NCBI GenBank assembly: GCA_030998225.1 | Contig: JAPYXD010000746.1 | Coordinates: 1,798,001-1,862,000 of the forward strand | Length of the DNA: 64,000 nt | DNA from: Diplolepis rosae | Taxonomy: Eukaryota; Arthropoda; Insecta; Hymenoptera; Diplolepididae | Direction: 5' to 3' | In this document: positions 50,101-62,142 of the stretch, piece after piece | How the letters are laid out: each line of letters begins with the position of its first letter | How positions within the stretch are numbered: the first letter of the stretch is position 1 | Position numbers and translations under genes: made by a program | Notes under the pieces: model-generated | Seen by the model: the letters and a program-made list of their open reading frames with translations, nothing else | Told to the model about the DNA's origin: nothing | The model's database searches: none

Positions 50101-51250
50101 ATGTTTTTTAAGCACCTGAACTAATATATAATTTTCAAAATGACGGGATCTCTAAAATATGAACTAGGTATCTTAATTTTCAGTTCTCAGCTTAAATTCC
50201 CTGAGGAAGATGTATTTTAAGCACCTGGACTACTATATATAATTTTCAAAATGACGGGATCTCTAATATATAAACGAGGTATCTTAAATTTCACTTCTCA
50301 GCTTAGGTTCCCCGAGGAAGATGTTTTTTAAGCACCTGGACTACTATATTATTTTCAAAATGACGGGATCTCTAAAATATGAACTAGGTATCTCAATTTT
50401 CAGTTCTCAGTTTAAATTCCCTTAGGAAGATGTATTTTAAGCACCTGGACTACTAGATATAATTTTCAAAATGACGGCATCTCTAATATATAATCGAGGT
50501 ATCTTAAATTTCACTTCTCAGCTTAAGTTCCCCGAGGAAGATGTTTTTTAAGCACCTGTACTACTATATAATTTTCAAAATGACGGGATCTCTAAAATAT
50601 GAACTAGGTATCTTAATTTTCAGTTCTCAGCTTAAATTCCCTGAGGAAGATGTATTTTAAGCACCTGGACTACTATATATAATTTTCAAAATGACGGGAT
50701 CTCTAATATATAAACGAGGTATCTTAATTTTCAGTTCTCAGCTTAAATTCCCAGAGGAAGATGTATTTTAAGCACCTGGACTACTATATATAATTTTCAA
50801 AATGACAGGATCTCTAAAATATGAAATAGGTATCTTAATTTTCAGTTCTCAGCTTAAATTCCCTGAGGAAGATGTATTTTAAGCACCTGGACTACTATAT
50901 ATAATTTTCAAAATGACGGGATCTCTAATATATAAACGAGGTATCTTAAATTTCACTTCTCAGCTTAGGTTCCCCGAGGAAGATGTTTTTTAAGCACCTG
51001 GACTACTATATATAATTTTCAAAATGACAGGATCTCTAAAATATGAACTAGGTATCTTAATTTTCAGTTCTCAGCTTAAATTCCATGAGGAAGATGTATT
51101 TTATGCACCTGGACTACTATATTATTTTCAAAATGACAGGATCTCTAAAATATGAACTAGGTATCTTAATTTTCAGGTCTCAGCTTAAATTCCCTGAGGA
51201 AGATGTATTTTAAGCACCTGGACTACTATATATAATTTTCAAAATGACAG
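44150..51250 (+). repeat. Highly homogeneous dimer zone
   Basis: This is the most regular part of the window. A 109-bp B monomer (often with CACCTGTACTACTATATAAT) alternates with a 111-bp A monomer to give a 220-bp dimer, interrupted by H with CAAGAACCTGGACTGCTAGG. That marker (GAACCTGG) is at 44724, 46044, 46813, 47581 and 48899. A CTCAGGGTAAG variant lies at 44251, 48426 and 49857. Low private variation suggests recent expansion or strong homogenisation. Confidence 0.85.
46044..48250 (+). repeat. Seven-monomer higher-order unit, about three tandem copies
   Basis: The GAACCTGG marker repeats at 46044, 46813 and 47581, intervals of 769 and 768 bp, i.e. seven monomers. Each unit reads H-derived A, B with CACCTGTAC, A, B with CACCTGTAC, A, B with TATTATTTTC, then B ending in TTACGTTCC. 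The 1-bp difference is explained by a T-run one T shorter near 47,356. The third unit departs near 48.2 kb, where a TTCCATGAGG monomer with TTATGC appears. Units look almost identical by eye. Confidence 0.87.
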
Positions 51251-54200
51251 GATCTCTAAAATATGAACTAGGTATCTTAATTTTCAGTTCTCAGCTTAAA
51301 TACCCTGAGGAAGATGTATTTTAAGCACCTGGACTACTATATATAATTTTCAAAATGACGGGATCTCTCATATATAAACGAGGTATCTTAAATTTCACTT
51401 CTCAGTTTAAGTTCCCTTAGGAAGATGTATTTTAAGCACCTGGACTACTAGATATAATTTTCAAAATGACGGCATCTCTATTATATTAACGAGGTATCTT
51501 AAATTTCACTCCTCAGGTTAAGTTCCCCGAGGAAGATGTTTTTTAAGCACCTGGACTACTAGATATAATTTTCAAAATAACGGGATCTCTAAAATATGAA
51601 GAACGTATCTGAATTTTCAGTTCTCAGCTTAAATTCCCTGAGGAAGATGTATTTTAAGCACCTGGACTACTATATATAATTTTCAAAATGACGGGATCTC
51701 TAATATATAAACGAGGTATCTTAAATTTCACTTCTCAGATTAGGTTCCCCGAGGAAGATGTTTTTTAAGCACCTGGACTACTAGATATAATTTTCAAAAT
51801 GACGGCATCTCTATTATATTAACGAGGTATCTTAAATTTCACTCCTCAGGTTAAGTTCCCCGAGGAAGATGTTTTTTAAGCACCTGGACTACTAGATATA
51901 ATTTTCAAAATAACGGGATCTCTAAAATATGAAGAACGTATCTGAATTTTCAGTTCTCAGCTTAAATTCCCTGAGGAAGATTTATGTTAAACACCTGGAC
52001 TACTTGAAATAATTCTCAAAATGACAGGATTTCTAATATATAAACGAGGTATCTTATGTTTCACTTCTCAGCTTAAGTTCCCCGAGGAAGATGTTTTTTA
52101 AGCACATGGACTAGTAGATATAATTTTAAAAATGACTGGATCTCCAAAATATGAACAGGGTATCTGAATTTTCAGTTCTCAGTTTAAATTCCCTAAGGAA
52201 GATGTATTTTAAGCACCTGGACTACTAGACATAATTTTCAAAATAACGGGGTCTCTAAAATATGAAGAAGGTATGTGAATTTTCAGTTCTTAGCTTAAAT
52301 TCCCTGAGGAAGATTTATTTTAAGCACCTGGACTACTATATTATTTTCAAAATGATGGGATCTCTAAAATATTATCTAGGCATCTTAATTTTCAGTTCTT
52401 AGCTTAAGTTCCCTGAGGAATTTGTTTTTTAAGCACCTGGACTACTAGACATAATTTTCAAAATAACGGGGTCTCTAAATTATGAAGAAGGTATGTGAAT
52501 TTTCAGTTCGTAGCTTAAATTCCCCAAGGAAGATTTATTTTAAGCACCTGGACTACTAAATTATTTTCAAAATGACGGGATCTCTAAAATATGAACTAGG
52601 TATCTTAATTTTCAGTTCTCAGTTTAAATTCCCTTAGGAAGATGTATTTTAAGCACCTGGACTACTAGATATAATTTTCAAAATGACGGCATCTCTAATA
52701 TATAATTGAGGTATCTTAAATTTTACTTCTCAGCTTAGGTTCCCCGAGGAAGTTGTTTTTTAAGCACCTGGACTACTATATTATTTTCAAAATGACAGGA
52801 TCTCTAAAATATGAACTAGGTATCTTATTTTTCAGTTCTCAGCTTAAACTCCCTGATGAAGATGTATTTTAAGCACCTGGACTACTATATATAATTTTCA
52901 AAATGACGGGATCTCTAATATATAAGCGAGGTATCTTATATTTCACTTCTCAGCTTAAGTTCCCAGAGGGAGATGTATTTTATGCACCTGGACTACTATA
53001 TTATTTTCAAAATGACAGGATCTCTAAGATATGAACTAGGTATCTTAATTTTTAGTTCTCAGCTTAAATTCCCTGAGGAAGATGTATTTTAAGCACCTGG
53101 ACTACTATATATAATTCTCAAAATGACGGGATCTCTAATATATAAACGAGGTATCTTAAATTTCACTTCTCAGCTTAGGTTCCCAGAGGAAGATGTTTTT
53201 TAAGCACCTGGACTACTAGATATAATTTTCAAAATGATGGGATCTCTAAAATATGAACTAGGTATCTTAATTTTTAGTTCTCAGCTTAAGTTCCCTGAGG
53301 AAGATGTATTTTATGCACCTGGACTACTATATTATTTTCAAAATGACAGTATCTCTAAAATATGAACTAGGTATCTTAATTTTCAGTTCTCAGCTTAAAT
53401 TCCCTGAGGAAGATGTATTTTAAGCACCTGGACTACTGTATAATTTTCAAAACGACGGGATCTCTAAAATATGAACACGGTATCTGAATTTTCAGTTCTC
53501 AGTTTAAATTCCCTAAGGAAGATGTATTTTAAGCACCTGGACTACTAGAGATAATTTTCAAAATGACTGGGTCTCTAAAATATGAACTAGGTATCTTAAT
53601 TTTCAGTTCTTAGCTTAAATTCCCTGAGGAAGATGTATTTTAAGCACCTGGACTACTATATAATTTTCAAAATGACGGGATCTCCAAAATATGAACACGG
53701 TATCTGAATTTTCAGTTCTCAGTTTAAATTCCCTTAGGAAGATGTATTTTAAGCACCTGGACTACTAGATATAATGTTCAAAATGACGGAATCTCCAAAA
53801 TATGAACACGGTATCTGAATTTTCAGTTCTCAGTTTAAATTCCCTTAGAAAGATGTATTTTAAGCACCTGCACTACTAGATATAATTTTCAAAATGACGG
53901 GATCTCCAAAATATGAACACGGTATCTGAATTTTCAGTTCTCAGTTCAAATTCCCTTAGGAAGATGTATTTTAAGCACCTGGACTACTATATATAATTTT
54001 CAAAATGACGGGATCTCTAATATATAAACGAGGTATCTTATATTTCACTTCTCAGCTTAAGTTCCCCGAGGAAGATGTTTTTTTAGCACCTGGACTAGTA
54101 GATATAATTTTAAAAATGACTGGATCTCCAAAGTATGAACACGGTATCTGAATTTTCAGTTCTCAGTTTAAATTCCCTTAGAAAGATGTATTTTAAGCAC

Positions 54201-55940
54201 CTGCACTACTAGATATAATTTTCAAAATGACGGGATCTCCAAAATATGAACTAGGTATCTTATTTTTCAGTTCTCAGCTTAAATTCCCTGATGAAGATGT
54301 ATTTTAAGCACCTGGACTACTATATATAATTTTCAAAATGACGGGATCTCTAATATATAAGCGAGGTATCTTATATTTCACTTCTCAGCTTAAGTTCCCC
54401 GAGGAAGATGTTTTTTTAGCACCTGGACTACTATATTATTTTCAAAATGACAGGATCTCTAAAATATGAACTAGGTATCTTAATTTTCAGTTCTTAGCTT
54501 AAATTCCCTGAGGAAGATGTATTTTAAGCACCTGGACTACTATATTATTTTCAAAATGACAGGATCTCTAAGATATGAACTAGGTATCTTAATTTTCCGT
54601 TCTCAGCTTAAATTCCCTGAGGAAGATGTATTTTAAGCACCTGGACTACTAGATATAATTTTCAAAATGACGGGATCTCCAAAATATGAACACGGTATCT
54701 GAATTTTCAGTTCTCAGTTCAAATTCCCTTAGGAAGATGTATTTTAAGCACCTGGACTACTATATATAATTTTCAAAATGACGGGATCTCTAATATATAA
54801 ACGAGGTATCTTATATTTCACTTCTCAGCTTAAGTTCCCCGAGGAAGATGTTTTTTTAGCACATGGACTAGTAGATATAATTTTAAAAATGACTGGATCT
54901 CCAAAATATGAACACGGTATCTGAATTTTCAGTTCTCAGTTTAAATTCCCTACAGAAGATGTATTTTAAGCACCTGGACTACTAGACATAATTTTCAAAA
55001 TGATGGGATCTCTAAAACATGAACAAGGTATCTGAATATTCAGTTCTCAGCTTAAGTTCCCTGAGGAAGATGCATTTTATGCACCTGGACTACTAAATTA
55101 TTTTCAAAATGACGGGATCTCTAAAATATGAACTAGGTATCTTAATTTTCAGTTCTCAGTTTAAATTCCCTTAGGAAGATGTATTTTAAGCACCTGGACT
55201 ACTAGATATAATTTTCAAAATGACGGCATCTCTAATATATAATTGAGGTATCTTAAATTTCACGTCTCAGATTAAGTTCCCCGAGGAATATGTTTTTTAA
55301 GCACCTGTACTACTATATAATTTTCAAAATGACGGGATCTCTAAAATATGAACTAGGTATCTTAATTTTCCGTTCTCAGCTTAAATTCCCTGAGGAAGAT
55401 GTATTTTAAGCACCTGGACTACTATATATAATTTTCAAAATGACGGGATCTCTAATATGTAAACGAGGTATCTTAAATTTTATTCTCAGCTTAGGTTCCC
55501 CGAGGAAGATGTTTTTTAAGCACCTGGACTACTATATTATTTTCAAAATGACAGGATCTCTAAAATATGAACTAGGTATCTTAATTTTCAGTTCTTAGCT
55601 TAAATTCCCTGAGGAAGATGTATTTTAAGCACCTGGACTACTATATTATTTTAAAAATGACAGGATCTCTAAGATATGAACTAGGTATCTTAATTTTCAG
55701 TTCTCAGCTTAAATTCCCTGAGGAAGATGTATTTTAAGCACCTGGACTACTATATATGATTTTCAAAATGACGGGATCTCTAATATATAAACGAGGTATC
55801 TTAAATTTCACTTCTCAGATTAGGTTCCCCGAGGAAGATGTTTTTTAAGCACCTGGACTAATAGATATAATTTTCAAAATTACGGCATCTCTATTATATT
55901 AACGAGGTATCTTAAATTTCACTCCTCAGGTTAAGTTCCC
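51250..55940 (+). repeat. Mosaic zone of short rearranged pieces
   Basis: F-E pairs at 51.47-51.64 and 51.79-51.96 kb, the 410-bp rare block, then short runs drawn from the right-hand repertoire: TATTATCTAGGCATC near 52,371, GATGAAG with ATAAGCGAGG near 52.86 and 54.3 kb, CACCTGCAC near 53,868 and 54,202, and CACATGGACTAGTAG near 54,862. No long stretch matches one other place, so it looks like the product of many small exchanges. A one-base shorter TTTTATTCTCAGC occurs near 55,477. Confidence 0.75.
51897..52307 (+). repeat. 410-bp rare block, second copy
   Basis: Second copy of the block at 41,875-42,285. Upstream here is a regular F-E pair with TTTCACTCCTCAGGTTAAG, while the 41.8-kb copy has TTTCCCTTCTCATGATAAG. 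Downstream is GATTTATTTTAAGC here and GATGTTTTTTAAGC there. The shared part is thus bounded on both sides. Confidence 0.84.
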
Positions 55941-58520
55941 CGAGGAAGATGTTTTTTAAGCACCTGGACTACTAGATATAATTTTCAAAATAACGGGATC
56001 TCTAAAATATGAAGAACGTATCTGAATTTTCAGTTCTCAGCTTAAATTCCCTGAGGAAGATGTATTTTAAGCACCTGGACTACTAGATATAATTTTCAAA
56101 ATGACGGCATCTCTAATATATAATTGAGGTATCTTAAATTTCACGTCTCAGGTTAAGTTCCCCGAGGAATATGTTTTTTAAGCACCTGTACTACTATATA
56201 ATTTTCAAAATGACGGGATCTCTAAAATATGAACTAGGTATCTTAATTTTCAGTTCTCAGCTTAAATTCCCTGAGGAAGATGTATTTTAAGCACCTGGAC
56301 TACTATATATAATTTTCAAAATGACGGCATCTCTATTATATTAACGAGGTATCTTAAATTTCACTCCTCAGGTTAAGTTCCCCGAGGAAGATGTTTTTTA
56401 AGCACCTGGACTACTATATTATTTTCAAAATGACAGGATCTCTAAAATATTATCTAGGTATCTTAATTTTCAGTTCTTAGCTTAAGTTCCCTGAGGAAGA
56501 TGGTTTTTAAGCACCTGGACTACTAGATATAATTTTCCAAATGACGGGATTTCTGATATATAAACGAGGTATCTAAAATTTCACTTCTGAGCTTAAGTTC
56601 CCCGAGGAAGATGTTTTTTAAGCACCTGGACTACTAGATATAATTTTCAAAATGATGGTATCTCTAAAACATGAACAAGGTATCTGATTATTCAGTTCTC
56701 AGCTTAAGTTCCCTGAGGAAGATGTATTTTATGCACCTGGACTACTATATTATTTTCAAAATGACAGGATCTCTAAAATATGAACTAGGTATCTTAATTT
56801 TCAGTTCTCAGCTTAAATTCCCCGAGGAAGATGTTTTTTAAGCACCTGGACTATTATATAATTTTCAAAACGACGGGATCTCTAAAATATGAACTAGGTA
56901 TCTTAATTTTCAGTTCTTAGCTTACGTTCCCTGAGAAAAATGTTTTTCAAGCACCTGGACTGCTAGATATAATTTTCAAAATGACGGGATCTCTAATATA
57001 TAAACGAGGTATCTTAAATTTCACTTCTCAGCTTAAGTTCCCCGAGGAAGATGTTTTTTAAGCACCTGGACTACTAGATATAATTTTCAAAATGACGGGA
57101 TCTCCAAAATATGAACACGGTATCTGAATTTTCAGTTCTCAGTTTAAATTCCCTAAGGAAGATGTATTTTAAGCACCTGGACTACTAGACATAATTTTCA
57201 ATATAACGGGGTCTCTAAAATATGAAGAAGGTATGTGAATTTTCAGTTCTTAGCTTAAATTCCCTGAGGAAGATTTATTTTAAGCACCTGGACTACTATA
57301 TTATTTTCAAAATGACAGGATCTCTAAAATATGAACTAGGTATCTTAATTTTCAGTTCTCAGCTTAAATTCCCCGAGGAAGATGTTTTTTAAGCACCTGG
57401 ACTACTATATTATTTTCAAAATGACAGGATCTCTAAGATATGAACTAGGTATCTTAATTTTCAGTTCTCAGCTTAAATTCCCTGAGGAAGATGTATTTTA
57501 AGCACCTGGACTACTATATATGATTTTCAAAATGACGGGATCTCTAATATATAAACGAGGTATCTTAAATTTCACTTCTCAGCTTAGGTTCCCAGAGGAA
57601 GATGTTTTTTAAGCACCTGGACTACTAGATATAATTTTCAAAATGATGGTATCTCTAAAACATGAACAAGGTATCTGATTATTCAGTTCTCAGCTTAAGT
57701 TCCCTGAGGAACATGTATTTTATGCACCTGGACTACTATATTATTTTCAAAATGACAGGATCTCTAAAATATGAACTAGGTATCTTAATTTTCAGTTCTC
57801 AGCTTAAATTCCCCGAGGAAGATGTTTTTTAAGCACCTGGACTACTACATAATTTTCAAAATGACGGGATCTCTAAAATATGATCTAGGTATCTTAATTT
57901 TCAGTTCTTAGCTTACGTTCCCTGAGGAAAATGTTTTTCAAGCACCTGGACTGCTAGATATAATTTTCAAAATGACGGGATCTCCAAAATATGAACACGG
58001 TATCTGAATTTTCAGTTCTCAGTTTAAATTCCCTTAGGAAGATGTATTTTAAGCACCTGGACTACTAGATATAATTTTCAAAATGACGGAATCTCCAAAA
58101 TATGAACACGGTATCTGAATTTTCAGTTCTCAGTTCAAATTCCCTTAGGAAGATGTATTTTAAGCACCTGGACTACTATATATAATTTTCAAAATGACGG
58201 GATCTCTAATATATAAACGAGGTATCTTATATTTCACTTCTCAGCTTAAGTTCCCCGAGGAAGATGTTTTTTTAGCACCTGGACTACTATATTATTTTCA
58301 AAATGACAGGATCTCTAAGATATGAACTAGGTATCTTAATTTTTAGTTCTCAGCTTAAATTCCCTGAGGAAGATGTATTTTAAGCACCTGGACTACTATA
58401 TATAATTTTCAAAATTACGGGATCTCTAATATATAAACGAGGTATCTTAAATTTTACTTCTCAGCTTAGGTTCCCCGAGGAAGTTGTTTTTTAAGCACCT
58501 GGACTACTATATTATTTTCA
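55940..58520 (+). repeat. Copy of 36.0-38.58 kb (offset ~19,937)
   Basis: ATGAAGAACG (36073, 56011), ATTATCTAGG (36511, 56449), GATATATAAACG (36618, 56555), GACATAATTTTC (37251, 57188) and AATTTTTAG (38401, 58338) all match at 19,938 bp before, and 19,937 bp after, a one-base insertion at about 36,572. The match is broken near 58.52 kb by loss of two monomers. This copy has AAGCACCTGG where 36.57 kb has AAGCAACCTGG, so the insertion is private to the 36-kb copy. Confidence 0.87.
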
Positions 58521-59390
58521 AAATGACAGGATCTCTAAAATATGAACTAGGTATCTTAATTTTCAGTTCTTAGCTTAAATTCCCTGAGGAAGATGTATTT
58601 TAAGCACCTGGACTACTATATAATTTTCAAAGTGACGGGATCTCCAAGATATGAACACGGTATCTGAATTTTCAGTTCTCAGTTTAAATTCCCTTAGGAA
58701 GATGTATTTTAAGCACCTGGACTACTAGACATAATTTTCAATATAACGGGGTCTCTAAAATATGAAGAAGGTATGTGAATTTTCAGTTCTTAGCTTAAAT
58801 TCCCTGAGGAAGATTTATTTTAAGCACCTGGACTACTATATTATTTTCAAAATGACAGGATCTCTAAGATATGAACTAGGTATCTTAATTTTCAGTTCTC
58901 AGCTTAAATTCCCTGAGGAAGATGTATTTTAAGCACCTGGACTACTATATTATTTTAAAAATGACAGGATCTCTAAGATATGAACTAGGTATCTTAATTT
59001 TCAGTTCTCAGCTTAAATTCCCTGAGGAAGATGTATTTTAAGCACCTGGACTACTATATATGATTTTCAAAATGACGGGATCTCTAATATATAAACGAGG
59101 TATCTTAAATTTCACTTCTCAGCTTAGGTTCCCAGAGGAAGATGTTTTTTAAGCACCTGGACTACTAGATATAATTTTCAAAATGATGGTATCTCTAAAA
59201 CATGAACAAGGTATCTGATTATTCAGTTCTCAGCTTAAGTTCCCTGAGGAACATGTATTTTATGCACCTGGACTACTATATTATTTTCAAAATGACAGGA
59301 TCTCTAAAATATGAACTAGGTATCTTAATTTTCAGTTCTCAGCTTAAATTCCCCGAGGAAGATGTTTTTTAAGCACCTGGACTACTACAT
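58521..59390 (+). repeat. Continuation of the copy at offset 19,717, after a two-monomer loss
   Basis: From here the match to 38.8-39.67 kb is at an offset of 19,717 bp (GACATAATTTTCAATATAAC at 39011 and 58728), 220 bp less than before. The missing piece corresponds to the TTATTTTTCAG/GATGAAG monomer and its ATAAGCGAGG neighbour near 38.60-38.82 kb. Near 59.39 kb this copy runs into a hybrid monomer and the match ends. Confidence 0.83.
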
Positions 59391-60330
59391 AATTCTCAAA
59401 ATGACAGGATTTCTAATATATAAACGAGGTATCTTATGTTTCAGTTCTCAGCTTACGTTCCCTGAGAAAGATGTTTTTCAAGCACCTGGACTAGTAGATA
59501 TAATTTTCAAAATGACGGGATCTCCAAAATATGAACACGGTATCTGAATTTTCAGTTCTCAGTTTAAATTCCCTTAGGAAGATGTATTTTAAGCACCTGG
59601 ACTACTAGATATAATTTTCAAAATGACGAAATCTCCAAAATATGAACACGGTATCTGAATTTTCAGTTCTCAGTTCAAATTCCCTTAGGAAGATGTATTT
59701 TAAGCACCTGGACTACTAGATATAATTTTCAAAATGACGGCATCTCTAATATATAATCGAGGTATCTTAAATTTCACGTCTCAGGTTAAGTTCCCCGAGG
59801 AAGATGTTTTTTAAGCACCTGTACTACTATATAATTTTCAAAATGACGGGATCTCTAAAATATGAACTAGGTATCTTAATTTTTAGTTCTCAGCTTAAAT
59901 TCCCTGAGGAAGATGTATTTTAAGCACCTGGACTACTATATATAATTTTCAAAATTACGGGATCTCTAATATATAAACGAGGTATCTTAAATTTTACTTC
60001 TCAGCTTAGGTTCCCCGAGGAAGTTGTTTTTTAAGCACCTGGACTACTATATTATTTTCAAAATGACAGGATCTCTAAAATATGAACTAGGTATCTTATT
60101 TTTCAGTTCTCAGCTTAAATTCCCTGATGAAGATGTATTTTAAGCACCTGGACTACTATATATAATTTTCAAAATGACGGGATCTCTAATATATAAGCGA
60201 GGTATCTTATATTTCACTTCTCAGCTTAAGTTCCCCGAGGAAGATGTTTTTTTAGCACCTGGACTACTATATTATTTTCAAAATGACAGGATCTCTAAAA
60301 TATGAACTAGGTATCTTAATTTTCAGTTCT
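58728..60330 (+). repeat. 3,415-bp offset duplication, copy 1
   Basis: GACATAATTTTC (58728, 62143) and GACGAAATC (59625, 63040) are both 3,415 bp apart, 31 monomers. The order runs GGGGTCTC monomer, B, TTTTAAAAATGAC B, ATATGATTTTC A, C', B, H-like, D, double D, AATCGAGG A, CACCTGTAC B, AAATTACGG A, GATGAAG, ATAAGCGAGG A. Confidence 0.85.
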
Positions 60331-62142
60331 TAGCTTAAATTCCCTGAGGAAGATGTATTTTAAGCACCTGGACTACTATATAATTTTCAAAGTGACGGGA
60401 TCTCCAAGATATGAACACGGTATCTGAATTTTCAGTTCTCAGTTTAAATTCCCTTAGAAAGATGTATTTTAAGCACCTGCACTACTAGATATAATTTTCA
60501 ATATAACGGGGTCTCTAAAATATGAAGAAGGTATGTGAATTTTCAGTTCTTAGCTTAAATTCCCTGAGGAATATTTATTTTAAGCACCTGGACTACTATA
60601 TTATTTTCAAAATGACAGGATCTCTAAGATATGAACTAGGTATCTTAATTTTCAGTTCTCAGCTTAAATTCCCTGAGGAAGATGTATTTTAAGCACCTGG
60701 ACTACTATATATGATTTTCAAAATGACGGGATCTCTAATATATAAACGAGGTATCTTAAATTTCACTTCTCAGCTTAGGTTCCCAGAGGAAGATGTTTTT
60801 TAAGCACCTGGACTACTAGATATAATTTTCAAAATGATGGTATCTCTAAAACATGAACAAGGTATCTGATTATTCAGTTCTCAGCTTAAGTTCCCTGAGG
60901 AAGATGTATTTTATGCACCTGGACTACTATATTATTTTCAAAATGACAGGATCTCTAAAATATGAACTAGGTATCTTATTTTTCAGTTCTCAGCTTAAAT
61001 TCCCTGATGAAGATGTATTTTAAGCACCTGGACTACTATATATAATTTTCAAAATGACGGGATCTCTAATATATAAGCGAGGTATCTTATATTTCACTTC
61101 TCAGCTTAAGTTCCCCGAGGAAGATGTTTTTTTAGCACCTGGACTACTATATTATTTTCAAAATGACAGGATCTCTAAAATATGAACTAGGTATCTTAAT
61201 TTTCAGTTCTCAGCTTAAATTCCCTGAGGAAGATGTATTTTAAGCACCTGGACTACTATATATGATTTTCAAAATGACGGGATCTCTAATATATAAACGA
61301 GGTATCTTAAATTTCACTTCTCAGCTTAGGTTCCCAGAGGAAGATGTTTTTTAAGCACCTGGACTACTAGATATAATTTTCAAAATGACGGCATCTCTAA
61401 TATATAATCGAGGTATCTTAAATTTCACTCCTCAGGTTAAGTTCCCCGAGGAAGATAATTTTTAAGCACCTGGACTACTAGATATAATTTTCAAAATAAT
61501 GGGATCTCTAAAATATGAAGAACGTATCTGAATTTTCTGTTCTCAGCTTAAATTCCCTGAGGAAGATGTATTTTAAGCACCTGGACTACTATATATAATT
61601 TTCAAAATTACGGGATCTCTAATATATAAACGAGGTATCTTAAATTTTACTTCTCAGCTTAGGTTCCCCGAGGAAGTTGTTTTTTAAGCACCTGGACTAC
61701 TATATTATTTTCAAAATGACAGGATCTCTAAAATATGAACTAGGTATCTTATTTTTCAGTTCTCAGCTTAAATTCCCTGATGAAGATGTATTTTAAGCAC
61801 CTGGACTACTATATATAATTTTCAAAATGACGGGATCTCTAATATATAAGCGAGGTATCTTATATTTCACTTCTCAGCTTAAGTTCCCCGAGGAAGATGT
61901 TTTTTTAGCACCTGGATTAGTAGATATAATTTTAAAAATGACTGGATCTCTAAAATATGAACTAGGTATCTTAATTTTTAGTTCTCAGCTTAAATTCCCT
62001 GAGGAAGATGTATTTTAAGCACCTGGACTACTATATAATTTTCAAAGTGACGGGATCTCCAAGATATGAACACGGTATCTGAATTTTCAGTTCTCAGTTT
62101 AAATTCCCTTAGAAAGATGTATTTTAAGCACCTGGACTACTA
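60331..62142 (+). repeat. Short-piece mosaic between the 3,415-bp copies
   Basis: Pieces of the right-hand repertoire in a new order: GTGACGGG monomer (about 60,389), CACCTGCAC, GGGGTCTC, C', then GATGAAG with ATAAGCGAGG twice (near 61.0 and 61.78 kb), an F/E-like pair with GAAGATAATTTTT at 61451, and a second GTGACGGG monomer at about 62,045. The GAAGATAATTTTT variant appears once more at the extreme window end (63987). Confidence 0.77.

Noticed and set aside
59362..59547. 61-codon open frame, and a 63-codon one at 61827-62018
   Set aside because: They depend on a hybrid monomer (59.4 kb) and on a TTTTTTTAGC junction read in another frame (61.9 kb); no coding evidence.
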